Program-made: the position numbers and the translations under genes
Shown: in pieces, positions 1 through 8,350 of the stretch
How positions within the stretch are numbered: position 1 is the first letter of the stretch
Layout: each line of letters starts with the position of its first letter
Notes under the pieces: generated by a model
What the model was told of the DNA's origin: nothing
What the model saw: the letters and a program-made list of their open reading frames with translations, nothing else
The model's database searches: none
Origin: Larix kaempferi
Lineage: Eukaryota > Streptophyta > Pinopsida > Pinales > Pinaceae
DNA: 64,000 nt
NCBI GenBank assembly: GCA_027924585.1
Contig: BSBM01001386.1
Location: 62,001-126,000 of the forward strand
Direction: 5' to 3'

Positions 1-773
1 TGTTATAATAGTAGCGTGTGTACGTGACTTTACCTCATTCAAAGTAGCGCCCATTTCCATGTGTACGTGACTTTGTCTACTATAGAGTAGAGTACACACC
101 TGTTTTGGTCAAAATCTCGAAATTTGAGTAAGTTAAGTTGGTTGGGAAACCTCTTGAGTGGTTGTAACTTCTTTTCCTCTTCCTCACTGACTATATAAGG
201 AGGGTAGAAGGGTCATGTGAAGGGACTAAGCCCAATTACAAAGTTATGCTGGAGGAATGGAGACCCTCATCCCCCTCTCTTGTGCTTCAGTTTTGGTAAA
301 CCCTAGTACAATTGCTTAGAGGCTGGGATCCTTGGAGAACGGAAGTAGGAGATCTTGAATCTAGGTTTCGTGAGGTGCCAAGCTTGGAAGAAGGTATAAC
401 TTTATGTACTTGCTTTCATTCATCAATAAAGATCAGACGTTCTTCTCTTTCCAAATATGATTCATTAATGTGTCTTAGATTTGATTATAGTTTGTTTATA
501 ATCTGATGTCTTCTTCTATTATGAATATCAGTATTATATGTGTAGTCAAATGTATTTGAGAAAGGTATCAAGTTGTTTTGCAGGTCTGGGCATTGCAACA
601 TTGAAGAGCGAGGGAGGCAAAGCTAGGATCAACCTTCTGAATAAGGTTCCTACATATCTAAACCCTAATCTCTTCATTTATTTGTTGTACTTGCAGAATG
701 CTTGTAAGTCTATCTTTATCACCGTAAGTTGGTAGTTTCTCCCCTGAACTATAGGTGCATTTTCCCCACAACA
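1..773 (+). mobile_element. Tat-1 LTR (Ty3/Gypsy, Tat/Ogre-like)
   Basis: The segment starts TGTT and ends AACA, the paired ends of an LTR, and is followed directly by a TGGCGAC-type primer site. A TATA box lies at 192-200. The last 45 bases resemble the end of the Tat-4 LTR (minus strand, 48712 onward), including the shared run AAGTTGGTAGT and an ACAACA end, and both LTRs carry AGTAGCGC motifs. Because the window begins exactly at a TG, I cannot exclude that the true LTR start lies further left. This would be the 5' LTR of a plus-strand element whose gag-pol is not present downstream. Confidence 0.72.
192..200 (+). promoter_or_regulatory. TATA box of Tat-1 LTR
   Basis: TATATAAGG sits about 190 bases into the LTR, the usual place for an LTR promoter. 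Transcription would start roughly 30 bases downstream, defining U3 to the left and R/U5 to the right. Confidence 0.6.
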
Positions 774-776
774 GAA

Positions 777-794
777 TGGCGACTCCACTGGGGA
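777..794 (+). promoter_or_regulatory. Primer-binding site of Tat-1
   Basis: TGGCGACTCCACTGGGGA begins three bases after the AACA end of the LTR. This sequence type is familiar from Tat/Ogre-lineage Gypsy elements, where it pairs with a tRNA 3' end other than initiator Met. It marks the start of minus-strand DNA synthesis. Confidence 0.75.
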
Positions 795-991
795 AAGCCT
801 AACTGCTTAGGGGTATCCAAGGTCATTTCTTCAGTTCTGTTTGATGGTATTTATTCATTTTCTTAATTAGGATCAGTTAGTAGGCTCTGTTTGACCTCCT
901 GGGCTTTTTACAGACCCTTCCCAGCCCTTGCAAACCTTTGTGGACCCAGTTTGGGGGTTTTAACCCCATTTTTTAGATTTTTTTTCTTGTA

Positions 992-1096
992 CGCTACTGT
1001 TTGTACCACACAGTAGCGCCCATACGCTATTGTTCCTCTGCACAGTAGCGCCCATACTGCTATGAGCGCTAGTTTCCTTCATACACAGTAGCGCTC
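992..1096 (+). repeat. Three consecutive hairpins in the Tat-1 leader
   Basis: Arms CGCTACTGT (992-1000) and ACAGTAGCG (1010-1018) pair perfectly over 9 bp. CGCTATTGT (1025-1033) and ACAGTAGCG (1042-1050) pair with one G-U. GAGCGCTA (1064-1071) and TAGCGCTC (1089-1096) pair perfectly. The three hairpins share the CAGTAGCGC motif that also occurs in the LTR. A leader position just after the primer site is where retroviral RNAs keep dimerisation and packaging signals; that role here is inference. Confidence 0.65.
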
Positions 1097-1885
1097 AAAA
1101 TCTGGGTTTGATTTTTTTGAATTTTTGGGTTGTGGACCCAAATCTGGGGGCTGTGGCTGCATTTTTGGTGTCCCTGATGACCCTAGGTCTGAGTTAAACC
1201 ACTGTAAGTGGTCTCCCATCCTTGTAATGATCCTACATTCATGATTTGAACCTCTTTTGATCAATTTGGGCTTGTTTGGAAAGTTTTGGGGTTTGTTGAC
1301 TTAAGTTGGGGGGTTGTGGACCTGTTTGGTGTTTTGTACCCTAATTTGAGTCTGATTGAACTTGCTTGCCCCATTTCCACTGGATTTGAAACCTCTTGAG
1401 TCTTTTTGACCCTGTTTGTATCTATTTGAGTGAAATTTCTCTTTTAGGTTGGTTTCTTGTCCTCCCTTATGCTTTTAGTTTTTCTTTTGTAGTGAAAGCT
1501 CAAGTGTTTTGGCCGTTGTTCAAGACCTTGTTTGCATTGTTTACGTGCAGACCTAACTTTACCAAACCATACTTCTTCGTAGGTCATTTGCTTTGTTTGG
1601 GTCTAAAAGTAGTTTTTGTACTCTTTTCCCAATGTTTGGCATGCTTACATCAATAAGAATTTGAAAGTCATATTTGGTAGCTTTTACTGTTTCATAAAGA
1701 GAACCTGAAAGTTTCTTTGCTTTGCTTTGATAGTAGGTTAGTTTCATTTTTTGTTTCTTACCTTTGAAAAGCATAAATAATTTTGATTCATTTTTTGAAT
1801 AGAGTACCTTGCAAGTGGCTTAAAATATTTTAGAGTGCTTTGCATCAAAAAGAACAAGTTTTATTTTGCATACCTAGTTGCTTGA
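1097..1885 (+). other. Noncoding leader-like tract, no gene seen
   Basis: T-rich sequence with many loose repeats of the type TTTGG/GACC and no conserved protein in any frame. It is probably the remainder of the Tat-1 leader, running up to the RNase H fragment. No splice-linked ORF or known domain was recognised. Confidence 0.5.
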
Positions 1886-1888
1886 ATA

Positions 1889-2164
1889 GCTGCATTCTTA
1901 GGTTTTGATGCTGTGACTGGTCTCCTGACTGCTGCCCTTCAGATGGGAATACGTCACCTCCATGTGTTTCTTGACTCCCAGCTGCTTGTCTCCCAGCTCA
2001 ACAACTACTACCAGGTGCGTGATCCCTGCCTCTTTAGAAAATTCCTGCGCACAAAACAACTCAGCCGACAGTTTGAATCCATAACATTCACCCATGTCCT
2101 AAGAGCTCAAAACAGTGTCGCAGATCAAATGGCCAACAACATCCTAGATTGGCACATCAATCAC
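1889..2164 (+). pseudogene. RNase H domain fragment (Tat-type second RNase H)
   Basis: The translation contains MGIRHLHVFLDSQL followed by VSQLNNYYQVRD and ends with AQNSVADQMANNILDW. This is the plant RNase H-like (RVT_3) pattern, with the catalytic Asp in FLDSQ and the last Asp in VADQ. In Tat/Ogre elements a domain of this type lies between the RT-linked RNase H and integrase. Here it stands alone: no RT lies upstream, no integrase downstream, and the first conserved strand and Asp are missing. It breaks off into the hairpin array at 2229. The frame stays open to 2323 but is no longer protein-like after about 2164. I treat it as a remnant of a deleted pol gene. Confidence 0.7.
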
Positions 2165-2228
2165 ACCATGCAAAAAATTCATCATGCATTGCATCTCATA
2201 AAAATATATAAAAACCCAAAAAGATTGC

Positions 2229-2500
2229 AAGGGGCATCCACGTGCCTATCATCACATAAACATTTGCATCCATGTGCAATAAAAAATACATACACGGGCA
2301 TCCACGTGCCTAGTCCTACATAACATAGTGTTGCATCCATATGAAATACATCACATAACATACACAAGGGGCATCCATGTGCCCAACATCCTATACTACT
2401 TGCATCCACGTGCAACATACAACATATCCCAAATCATAATGCGCATCCACGTGCGTACAACTAAACAACATCATACAAAAAGGTGCATCCACGTGCATAT
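2229..2500 (+). repeat. Eight-copy GCATCCACGTGC hairpin array
   Basis: Cores begin at 2234, 2266, 2298, 2333, 2371, 2402, 2443 and 2485, spaced 31-42 bases. Each core is GCA-TCCACG-TGC or a close variant, and the bases just outside change while staying paired: TTGCA/TGCAA, GGGCA/TGCCC, CGCA/TGCG and GGCA/TGCC. The fourth copy (GCATCCATATGA) is degenerate. Spacers are A-rich and unrelated. This lies between the RNase H fragment and the 3' end of the antisense PMD gene. Confidence 0.8.
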
Positions 2501-2645
2501 ATATATATCACAAAATACATGTTCAGTGCTATACATGTCCTGAGTACCCCCGTACTCAGCTATACAAAAAATGGCTATACATCCCTAAAGCCTCATCAAA
2601 ATACATGCCGTAGCTACAAAACTCGGGGGGAGTCCCCTGCACTCC

Positions 2646-4002
2646 CTAATGAGAGTCGCATCCTGCATCACTACCTGCATCGGCTGCGTCTGAGTCCTCC
2701 CCTCTCTCCTCCTCCGACAAGTCCTCATCTCCTACGGGTTCCTGTGCCCGTGCCCGGTCCACCAAGATCGCCACCAGGATCGCTATGGATCTGAACTCTC
2801 GGGGTGCCATCATACAATCCTGCACCATGTCCGGATCGACATCCCACCATCCCTCGTCGGTCACCCCTATCAGCAAACGGTCTAGTAGTGCCCGCACCGA
2901 CTCCAGTGTCCCCTCCGCATCGCGGCGACGGACCTCTCCTCGCCCTGGAAGAGCTGGAATGGCCACGATCCCCCTCCGTGCCACATGACCTGGCGGCGGC
3001 CTCGGGCCCACATCTGTAAATCACCCATATGTCAGCAACCATATACCAATCTACTATCATATCTATAAAACTTGACATCCATAACATGCAAGCAAACACA
3101 TCCGTACCGTCGGGACCCCATGCCTGTACTGGCGCTCGTGGCGCCTCTGGATCTCCTGTGTAGTCCATGTCCCTATACGGGAAGTCGTCCAGTGTCAATG
3201 GTATCTAGAGCCACTGCAGGTACAACTCCTGCATAAAATACCTACCAACATCGCCGCCACCACGCTGGCGCATCATCTTGCCCCACTGCACCATTCGCGG
3301 CTCCCTCAAACCTCCTGCTCTGATCGGCACCCGCGGCCGCAGTGTAGGCACCCTCTCCATAAAGAAGGCACATAAGAACGAACCATAGCAAAAACCTTTG
3401 CCAGATTCCTTCGCTGCTGTCAGCTGCTGCTGAACGCAGGTCAAGTACATCTGGCCCCACGTGTTGTACACCCCATCCAGTACGCGCTCTATCATCTGCA
3501 TCTGGCCCCCAGACACCTTCTCAGGTGACTGGGACCCCAATACCCGAACCACGCATGCCGCCATGGCCTGTACTGCCGCCTTCTGTAAGTCCCTCACCAA
3601 GAGTGCATTCCTATGCACTCTAGCCTCTGGACCGCAGTATCTCTCCAGCATGTCCTCCATGTCTACATCTGCGGCAACCCACGGCTGTGTGTCTGCCACC
3701 CTGCCCAGACAGGGCAACCCCGTCAGAAAGTATACATCGGTCAGGGTGAGGTCCACCCTCTCACCCTGTACTCGGAAAGCCTGTATATCCAGCTCCCAAA
3801 AGCTAATAAGTTAGTTCAGCAGCAACGCTGCTGACAGTATCATGGGTACCTGTGCGAACTTTAAAAGTCTGCACATTCCCAGAACTGATCGTACATAGCG
3901 CTCCCCTTGGGTCACCGTCACTATCTCATCAGGAATCTCCCGCTCTCTCCATAGAACCTGCGGCATCTTGCAAATCCCACAAAGTAGACTCATCAGACTC
4001 AT
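2646..4002 (-). pseudogene. Plant mobile domain (aminotransferase-like) gene, antisense in a Tat-like element
   Basis: On the minus strand an ATG at 4002 opens a frame reading RSVLGMCRLLKFAQVPM, then FWELDIQAFRVQGERVDLTL and DVYFLTGLPCLG, the core of the plant mobile domain family (PF10536, also called aminotransferase-like). A TAA at 3811-3813 and a TAG at 3205-3207 interrupt the same frame. A GT-AG intron (3107-3014) joins it to a second exon, QAWGPDD|VGPRPPPGHVARRG, which ends in an acidic Glu/Asp-rich tail at 2646. PMD proteins such as MAIN/MAIL1 act in nuclear silencing and development, and relatives occur inside Gypsy and MULE elements. Tat elements such as Grande carry an antisense ORF between pol and the 3' LTR, the same position as here. 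With two stops it is a pseudogene, unless the first stop is bypassed. Confidence 0.75.
3014..3107 (-). other. Intron of the PMD gene
   Basis: The minus-strand sequence GACG|GTACGGATGTG...GATTTACAG|ATGTGG has canonical GT and AG ends and a 94-base length normal for plants. Removing it joins two different reading frames (upstream through WGPD, downstream through VGPRPPPGHV), each with PMD-like coding character. That frame rescue is the main support. Confidence 0.7.
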
Positions 4003-4049
4003 GTCAAATAAATAAGTCCTTCCCTTCCTCCCGAAAAACCCTCATAGCT

Positions 4050-4310
4050 CGACCCAAAACCGCGGCTTTCGGACTCCCTGCCGCGTTTTCACACCGCGGC
4101 TATCAGGCCTACAGTGGCGTTTCTTAACCGTGCCTGTCAGGGCTAACCCCGCGGTTTCGCACCACGTGTTCCTCCTTGGAATGCACGGTACCAGACCACG
4201 TATCCAGCCGAGAAACACGTGGTACCCAACCGGGTGGTTCTCCCCGAAACTCGCGGTCGCCAACCGCGGTTTCGTCCCCCAAACCCGCGGTCCACCCCAT
4301 GTGGACCGTA
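4050..4310. repeat. Cluster of CCGCGG and CACGTG palindromes upstream of the PMD gene
   Basis: GC-rich sequence with repeated short palindromes: AACCGCGG-type at about 4060, 4099, 4152, 4265 and 4288, and CACGTG-type at about 4164 and 4218. It lies just upstream of the PMD start on the minus strand, so it could be its promoter or 5' UTR. Several frames are open only because the composition lacks stops. Confidence 0.5.
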
Positions 4311-4639
4311 CAAATAACCCTGGGACCCATTCCCAAACCCCGACCCTAAAAAAAACATGCAGGTATGAGTTTCACGGAATACCTATATCTCCTTAATCAG
4401 TAATCGGCCGGTCGGATCATCCAGAAATGCCACCTCAGCTCTGGTCCACTGTAATCACAAGTCAAAGTCAAATAGTACAAATGACACATGTCATGTTGGA
4501 TCCACTCCCTATTTTGGCCATTCTAAACCCATACGGAGTCCATTTTTTGAACCGTTTCCATCATTGGAATCAGCACGACGAGACCGTCATAATGGTCACC
4601 TTGTTGCATTGTTTTGTCCTCGTCATTTTTTACACATTT
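4311..4639. other. No gene seen
   Basis: Mixed-composition sequence without recognisable coding potential, RNA gene or repeat. It is probably part of the Tat-2 3' noncoding tract. Confidence 0.4.
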
Positions 4640-5000
4640 TTCAGACACCACTAGTCACCTCGGTTTGCGTGCCACATCGGCCGTTCTCCATTTTTCACAT
4701 ACTTTATATCATCGGATTCATTTTTCCGAGCCGGTGATGATGCTTGAGATCATTTCTTGCTCTCACCCCCATATTTTTTAAGTCTTTTTCCAAAACACCC
4801 CCAGTCACCTCGGTTTACGTGCCACATCAGTCGTCATCTGTTTTCGACACTCTTTATATCGCCGGATTCATTTTTCCGAGCTCGTGATGACGCTTGAGAT
4901 CATTTCTCGCTCTCACCTGGTACAGTTTCGACATTGTGTCCCAACACCTTACTGCCTCGGTTTGGGCGCCACATCGGCCGACATCGGATTGTTCCACACT
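4640..5000 (+). repeat. About 150-bp imperfect tandem repeat
   Basis: The block CACCTCGGTTTGCGTGCCAC recurs near 4656, 4806 and 4953 (offsets 150 and 147). The intervening TTCATTTTTCCGAGC and GCTTGAGATCATTTC are also repeated. It forms part of the Tat-2 3' noncoding tract. Confidence 0.7.
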
Positions 5001-5209
5001 TTTACATGAGCCATTCACTCCTGTCATACTGCAAATATTTCGTTATTTTTCCACCATTTCATTTACCCCGCAAGGAGGCCCATCAGTGTTCCCCCCCACC
5101 CTTGTTCTTGGTCATCACACATGTTCCTCGCTTGAACACTTCCTCCTTGCCTGGCCATTCCTTTTGTTCGGTATAATTTTATCCCTTTTTCTGGCCGGAT
5201 AAGTCCTTT
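5001..5209. other. No gene seen
   Basis: Pyrimidine-rich noncoding sequence linking two repeat blocks. No conserved protein or RNA was found. Confidence 0.4.
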
Positions 5210-5690
5210 ACGAAAAAGGCACTTAGGGAGTTTCTGTTAAGCTCTTTTCTGACTCCTAAAACAATGAAAAGATCACCGAGCAATCTTGCTTCCTTTCATG
5301 CTCGTTAAAGTACCTAAAAGGGCGTCTATCTGGTATAAGTTTACCCCTTTTCCGGACCTGGTAGACTAATGACGAAAAAGGAATACTCTAGTCACATCGG
5401 CTAGAAGAGTTCTTCATTGCATCCTTTTATGCTTCTTTGGGCCTTGGAGACTAAATATACGAAAAAACAACCCCCTGGAGTCTTCTTATTTGCTTTCAGA
5501 CTCTCTAAAATTGAAAACAACCACGAGCATGAACTGTCCTAGGCTTGTCAAATCCACATGATAGTACCATTCCATTACTTCAGAGTCTTCTTATCGCTTT
5601 CAGACTCCTTAAAATTGAAAGCAACCACGAGCATGAACTGTCCTGGGCTCGTAAAATCCACACGACAGTACCATTTTACACACACTTCTT
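5210..5690 (+). repeat. Noncoding block shared with Tat-4, containing a 105-bp tandem duplication
   Basis: Sequence around 5332-5430, including GACGAAAAAGGAATACTCTA and GCTAGAAGAGTTCTTC, matches the reverse complement of 51351-51450 closely. Similarity extends on both sides to about 51050-51580. Inside it, 5478-5582 is duplicated at 5583-5687 (GAGTCTTCTTAT...AAAATTGAAA...CGAGCATGAACTGTCCT). The shared block links the 3' noncoding tracts of Tat-2 and Tat-4. Confidence 0.75.
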
Positions 5691-6640
5691 CTAGTTCCTT
5701 AACCCATGAAGAAGTCATCCCGTGCCTTCAGGCACTATGATCGATCATCTCGGCAGCACCCCCAATCAGGTCGCCTTTGTTCAGAGTATTCTGTAATCTC
5801 TTGCCATTTTACCCCAGCTTGAGTCTCCCTCAGCCCAGTCACCATCCTAGATCCAATACAGCTATGATCCCTTTCCCCTCAGTCAATTTCATATGCTGCC
5901 AGATCACTCCCATTATCATACTCTGAACAAAGGAAGTTTGAATCCACCCACTCTACTTGCCTAGTTATTCCCTCCCAGTTTGGTCAGTCCTGCCTTCAGT
6001 ACTATCACATTTCCGTTCTCCACCTCGTGCTCCTGTCAAGGAAACATCATTGCCTTGATAGTTGTAGGTCTCCCTCTATCGACGACAACCCCTCTATTCC
6101 AGAGGATAGGCCCAGAGGTCCCTACGCCTTGGACTTATCACCATCTGTGGTAAGTGCCTACGGACCATTCTGAGAGGAGTCATCATTGCCTCTCTGAGTG
6201 GTTGTTTCTCACATGCTCGACTTCAGCACCTTGATCGCATCGTCGAGAATCGCGTAGGGTTACATTCCTTCAGTTTTTAGTCGAAGACCCCGAATTTCCC
6301 CCGACTCTAGCACATTGGTGAGTCACTTCGGAACACCCAGTTATATGTTCCCGTGGATGTCCGGGCTGCGTTGGCGATTGTATTCGGAAGCCATCCAGTT
6401 ATATGCTTCCTTGAGTACCCAGATCAGTTCCAGTTCAGTGTACCATTGCGAGTGTACCCCTTGTCACTCTGATCCAGCAGTTCATCAGTTCCCTTGGTAC
6501 CACATTCAGTAGCACTGTTGACTTTTCCAGTGTATCAGTTCCTCAGCTCAGACATGGTCATCCCAGCAGTATGTCCCAGATTTGTGTCCCCTCTGGACAC
6601 TTATGATGTACACAGTGGTTCTCTATGTATCTTACAGGTC
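5691..6640. other. Tat-2 3' noncoding tract, no gene seen
   Basis: Pyrimidine-rich sequence with short ORFs in several frames that resemble no known protein. Words such as CCAGTTATATG recur near 6338 and 6396. It reads as continuing noncoding element sequence. Confidence 0.45.
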
Positions 6641-6649
6641 CCTCTTTTC

Positions 6650-6885
6650 AGGCCTCACAGTTATTTTATGTATCTTGATACGAGCATGGGTATGCCCGCC
6701 TCATCCATATATTAAGATTCTTCTTCAGTCAGTATTTGAGGTCATGTATATGTCAGGTCCCCATTTTTGGACCCCTTTGTTATTATCATGTTATATCCTG
6801 ATACGAGCATGGGAATGCCTGCCTCATCCATATGATCAGATGATTCTTCCTTCATTATTGAGGTTATGTACTTTTAGTTCTTGCA
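6650..6885 (+). repeat. 123-bp tandem duplication
   Basis: GATACGAGCATGGG and the following GCCTCATCCATAT occur at 6677 and again at 6800. Flanking words (GATTCTTC, TTGAGGT, ATGTAT) are repeated with the same offset. Noncoding, near the polypurine tract of Tat-2. Confidence 0.7.
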
Positions 6886-7003
6886 GTTTGTTCGGGATCG
6901 TTGTTCCGAGCTTCAGTTTGTTTCTTCTCTTCTCCATACCCCAGGAAAACCATATATGACTTATGATGTCCATCGGCCATACGATGAGCTCCTGCCCTCG
7001 CAC

Positions 7004-7017
7004 ATTAGGGGGCAATC
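7004..7017 (+). promoter_or_regulatory. Polypurine tract of Tat-2
   Basis: ATTAGGGGGCAATC lies immediately before a TGTTAAC LTR start. The Tat-4 tract has the related sequence ATTAGGGAGCATC before its TGTTATAGG LTR start. This is the plus-strand DNA primer and marks the left edge of the 3' LTR. Confidence 0.7.
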
Positions 7018-7343
7018 TGTTAACACCCAAAAAGTGTTCACTACCTCATCTACCACATTACATGGCTCATTTGTCCATTTTCCTACCATATTTGCCTTAA
7101 AAACCCTAAAAATCCCACTAAAAAGCCTCCAAAAGGCCCAAAGTGCCTCCAAAAGGCCACAAAACCATCAAAATAGCCTCAAAAAGGCTAAAAAACCCCC
7201 TTTTCCTCCAAAAATAGCAAAATCCCTTTAAACAGGGAATAAAAAATATAAAATAATGAGGAAAAGGAGGAAAAAACCCTATACAGCTGCCTTAAACCAT
7301 ATGGTTCCCAAAACCATGGGTCAGCACTCCACCACCAAAAAAC

Positions 7344-7351
7344 TATAAATA
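7344..7351 (+). promoter_or_regulatory. TATA box of Tat-2 LTR
   Basis: TATAAATA about 330 bases into the LTR, in a C-rich context typical of plant LTR promoters. Confidence 0.55.
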
Positions 7352-7673
7352 GGTGATGGAGATCCCTTATTTCACATCCACAATCAAGTATACCCTTACT
7401 CTGCCAAAATCTCTCTCGAAACCCTAGCTCACCATTGAGCCACTTTCACCTTGAGAGCCCCTTTTGGCCCATTTCCACCTTTGGAGAAAGAGAAGGAGCA
7501 CATTGGAGCTTGGAGCAACTCTCTTGGACATTGCAAGAGCTTCATCAACCTCCACATTGGAGGTAATATCAATACAAAACCCTTGTTTACAAATTGTTCT
7601 TTATGTTTCATGCATGTGTTTTAAATTAGTTTACACTTCTGTTTTAGTTTAATTATTTACATTTAGTGAACTG

Positions 7674-7738
7674 CTACTAAGGAGTCCATTCTCCTTAGTA
7701 GGTGCTCATTTGCACAAGCTAGGGGTAAAACCCTAGCT
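7674..7738 (+). repeat. Three abutting hairpins, each with a 6-base loop
   Basis: Arms 7674-7684 and 7691-7701 pair over 11 bp around TCCATT. GTGC 7702-7705 and GCAC 7712-7715 pair around TCATTT. Arms 7717-7724 and 7731-7738 pair over 8 bp around GTAAAA. All pairing is perfect and the hairpins follow one another with at most one base between them. They lie in the transcribed part of the LTR or just after it. Confidence 0.75.
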
Positions 7739-8084
7739 ACAGGTAGTCCTAGAAGAGTTTTCCATATCTAAACTTCTTAAGAGTCTCTAAAGTACCACAC
7801 AAATCAAATACTACTCAAGTCTAAAAGCAACAAGCAAATTGTGTGAGTAGGAGTGGACTCAAAGTCAGGATCCTCACAGGATTATCAAGGCTTCGCAACT
7901 CGCTATATACCACAGGGTCCAATAGTAAAACGCGACAAGGAGCATTGGGACCGTACCCTTTCCTGAATACCCGATTACCTGAATGGTATGTGCGTAGTAA
8001 TCCCCCCGAGTGCTGTTCTAGGTGTATTTCTCTATGAAGACGGCCAAAAGGTTAACTCAATTGGTCTCAGGAATCCTAAGGGTG

Positions 8085-8275
8085 TCTCTCGACATACACA
8101 AGGTACGTGGGAGCGCAAATCCATAGTGGTGTTGTCTAATGCACAACCATCCGGAAGGAGACCTTCCGATATACTACCTAGTACGTGATACACCCTTCGA
8201 TATACGCCAAGTACTAAAGGTGACTTGGTGGGTACGTGAAGGAGCTCGATATACCAATAAGTACGTGGATGACTA
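8085..8275 (+). repeat. Degenerate TCGATATACNCCAAGTACGTGG repeats
   Basis: Variants of TCGATATAC followed a few bases later by AAGTACGTG occur near 8087, 8166, 8197 and 8248. Spacing is irregular (30-80 bases). Noncoding; function unknown. Confidence 0.55.
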
Positions 8276-8350
8276 CAATACCCCCAGGATACAATACTGG
8301 AAAATAACGACAGCTGCCACACTTAAAGATGCCGGAACACGTCTCTTACT

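Larger units (their letters stand above)
7018..8350 (+). mobile_element. Tat-2 3' LTR (right end unresolved)
   Basis: It starts TGTTAACACC directly after a polypurine tract and has a TATA box (TATAAATA) at 7344-7351 followed by a CCCTAGCTC-type region. The sequence is unrelated to the LTR at 1-773, so the two belong to different elements. I could not identify the closing CA with confidence. The end given is approximate, placed where AT-rich Tat-3 leader-like sequence seems to begin. There is no partner LTR in the window to compare. Confidence 0.5.

Noticed and set aside
2182-2418. 78-codon minus-strand ORF with HVDA/HGC repeats
   Set aside because: A reading of the hairpin array, not a protein gene.
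3765-3811. Possible 47-base intron removing the first PMD stop (GT...TTATTAG with a CTAAC branch-like word nearby)
   Set aside because: Too short for a normal plant intron, and the retained sequence aligns with the PMD family without an insertion, so a point stop is simpler.
1-8350. Pairing of the LTR at 1-773 with the LTR at 7018 as one element
   Set aside because: The two sequences are not similar beyond TGTT; the 1-773 LTR resembles the Tat-4 LTR instead.
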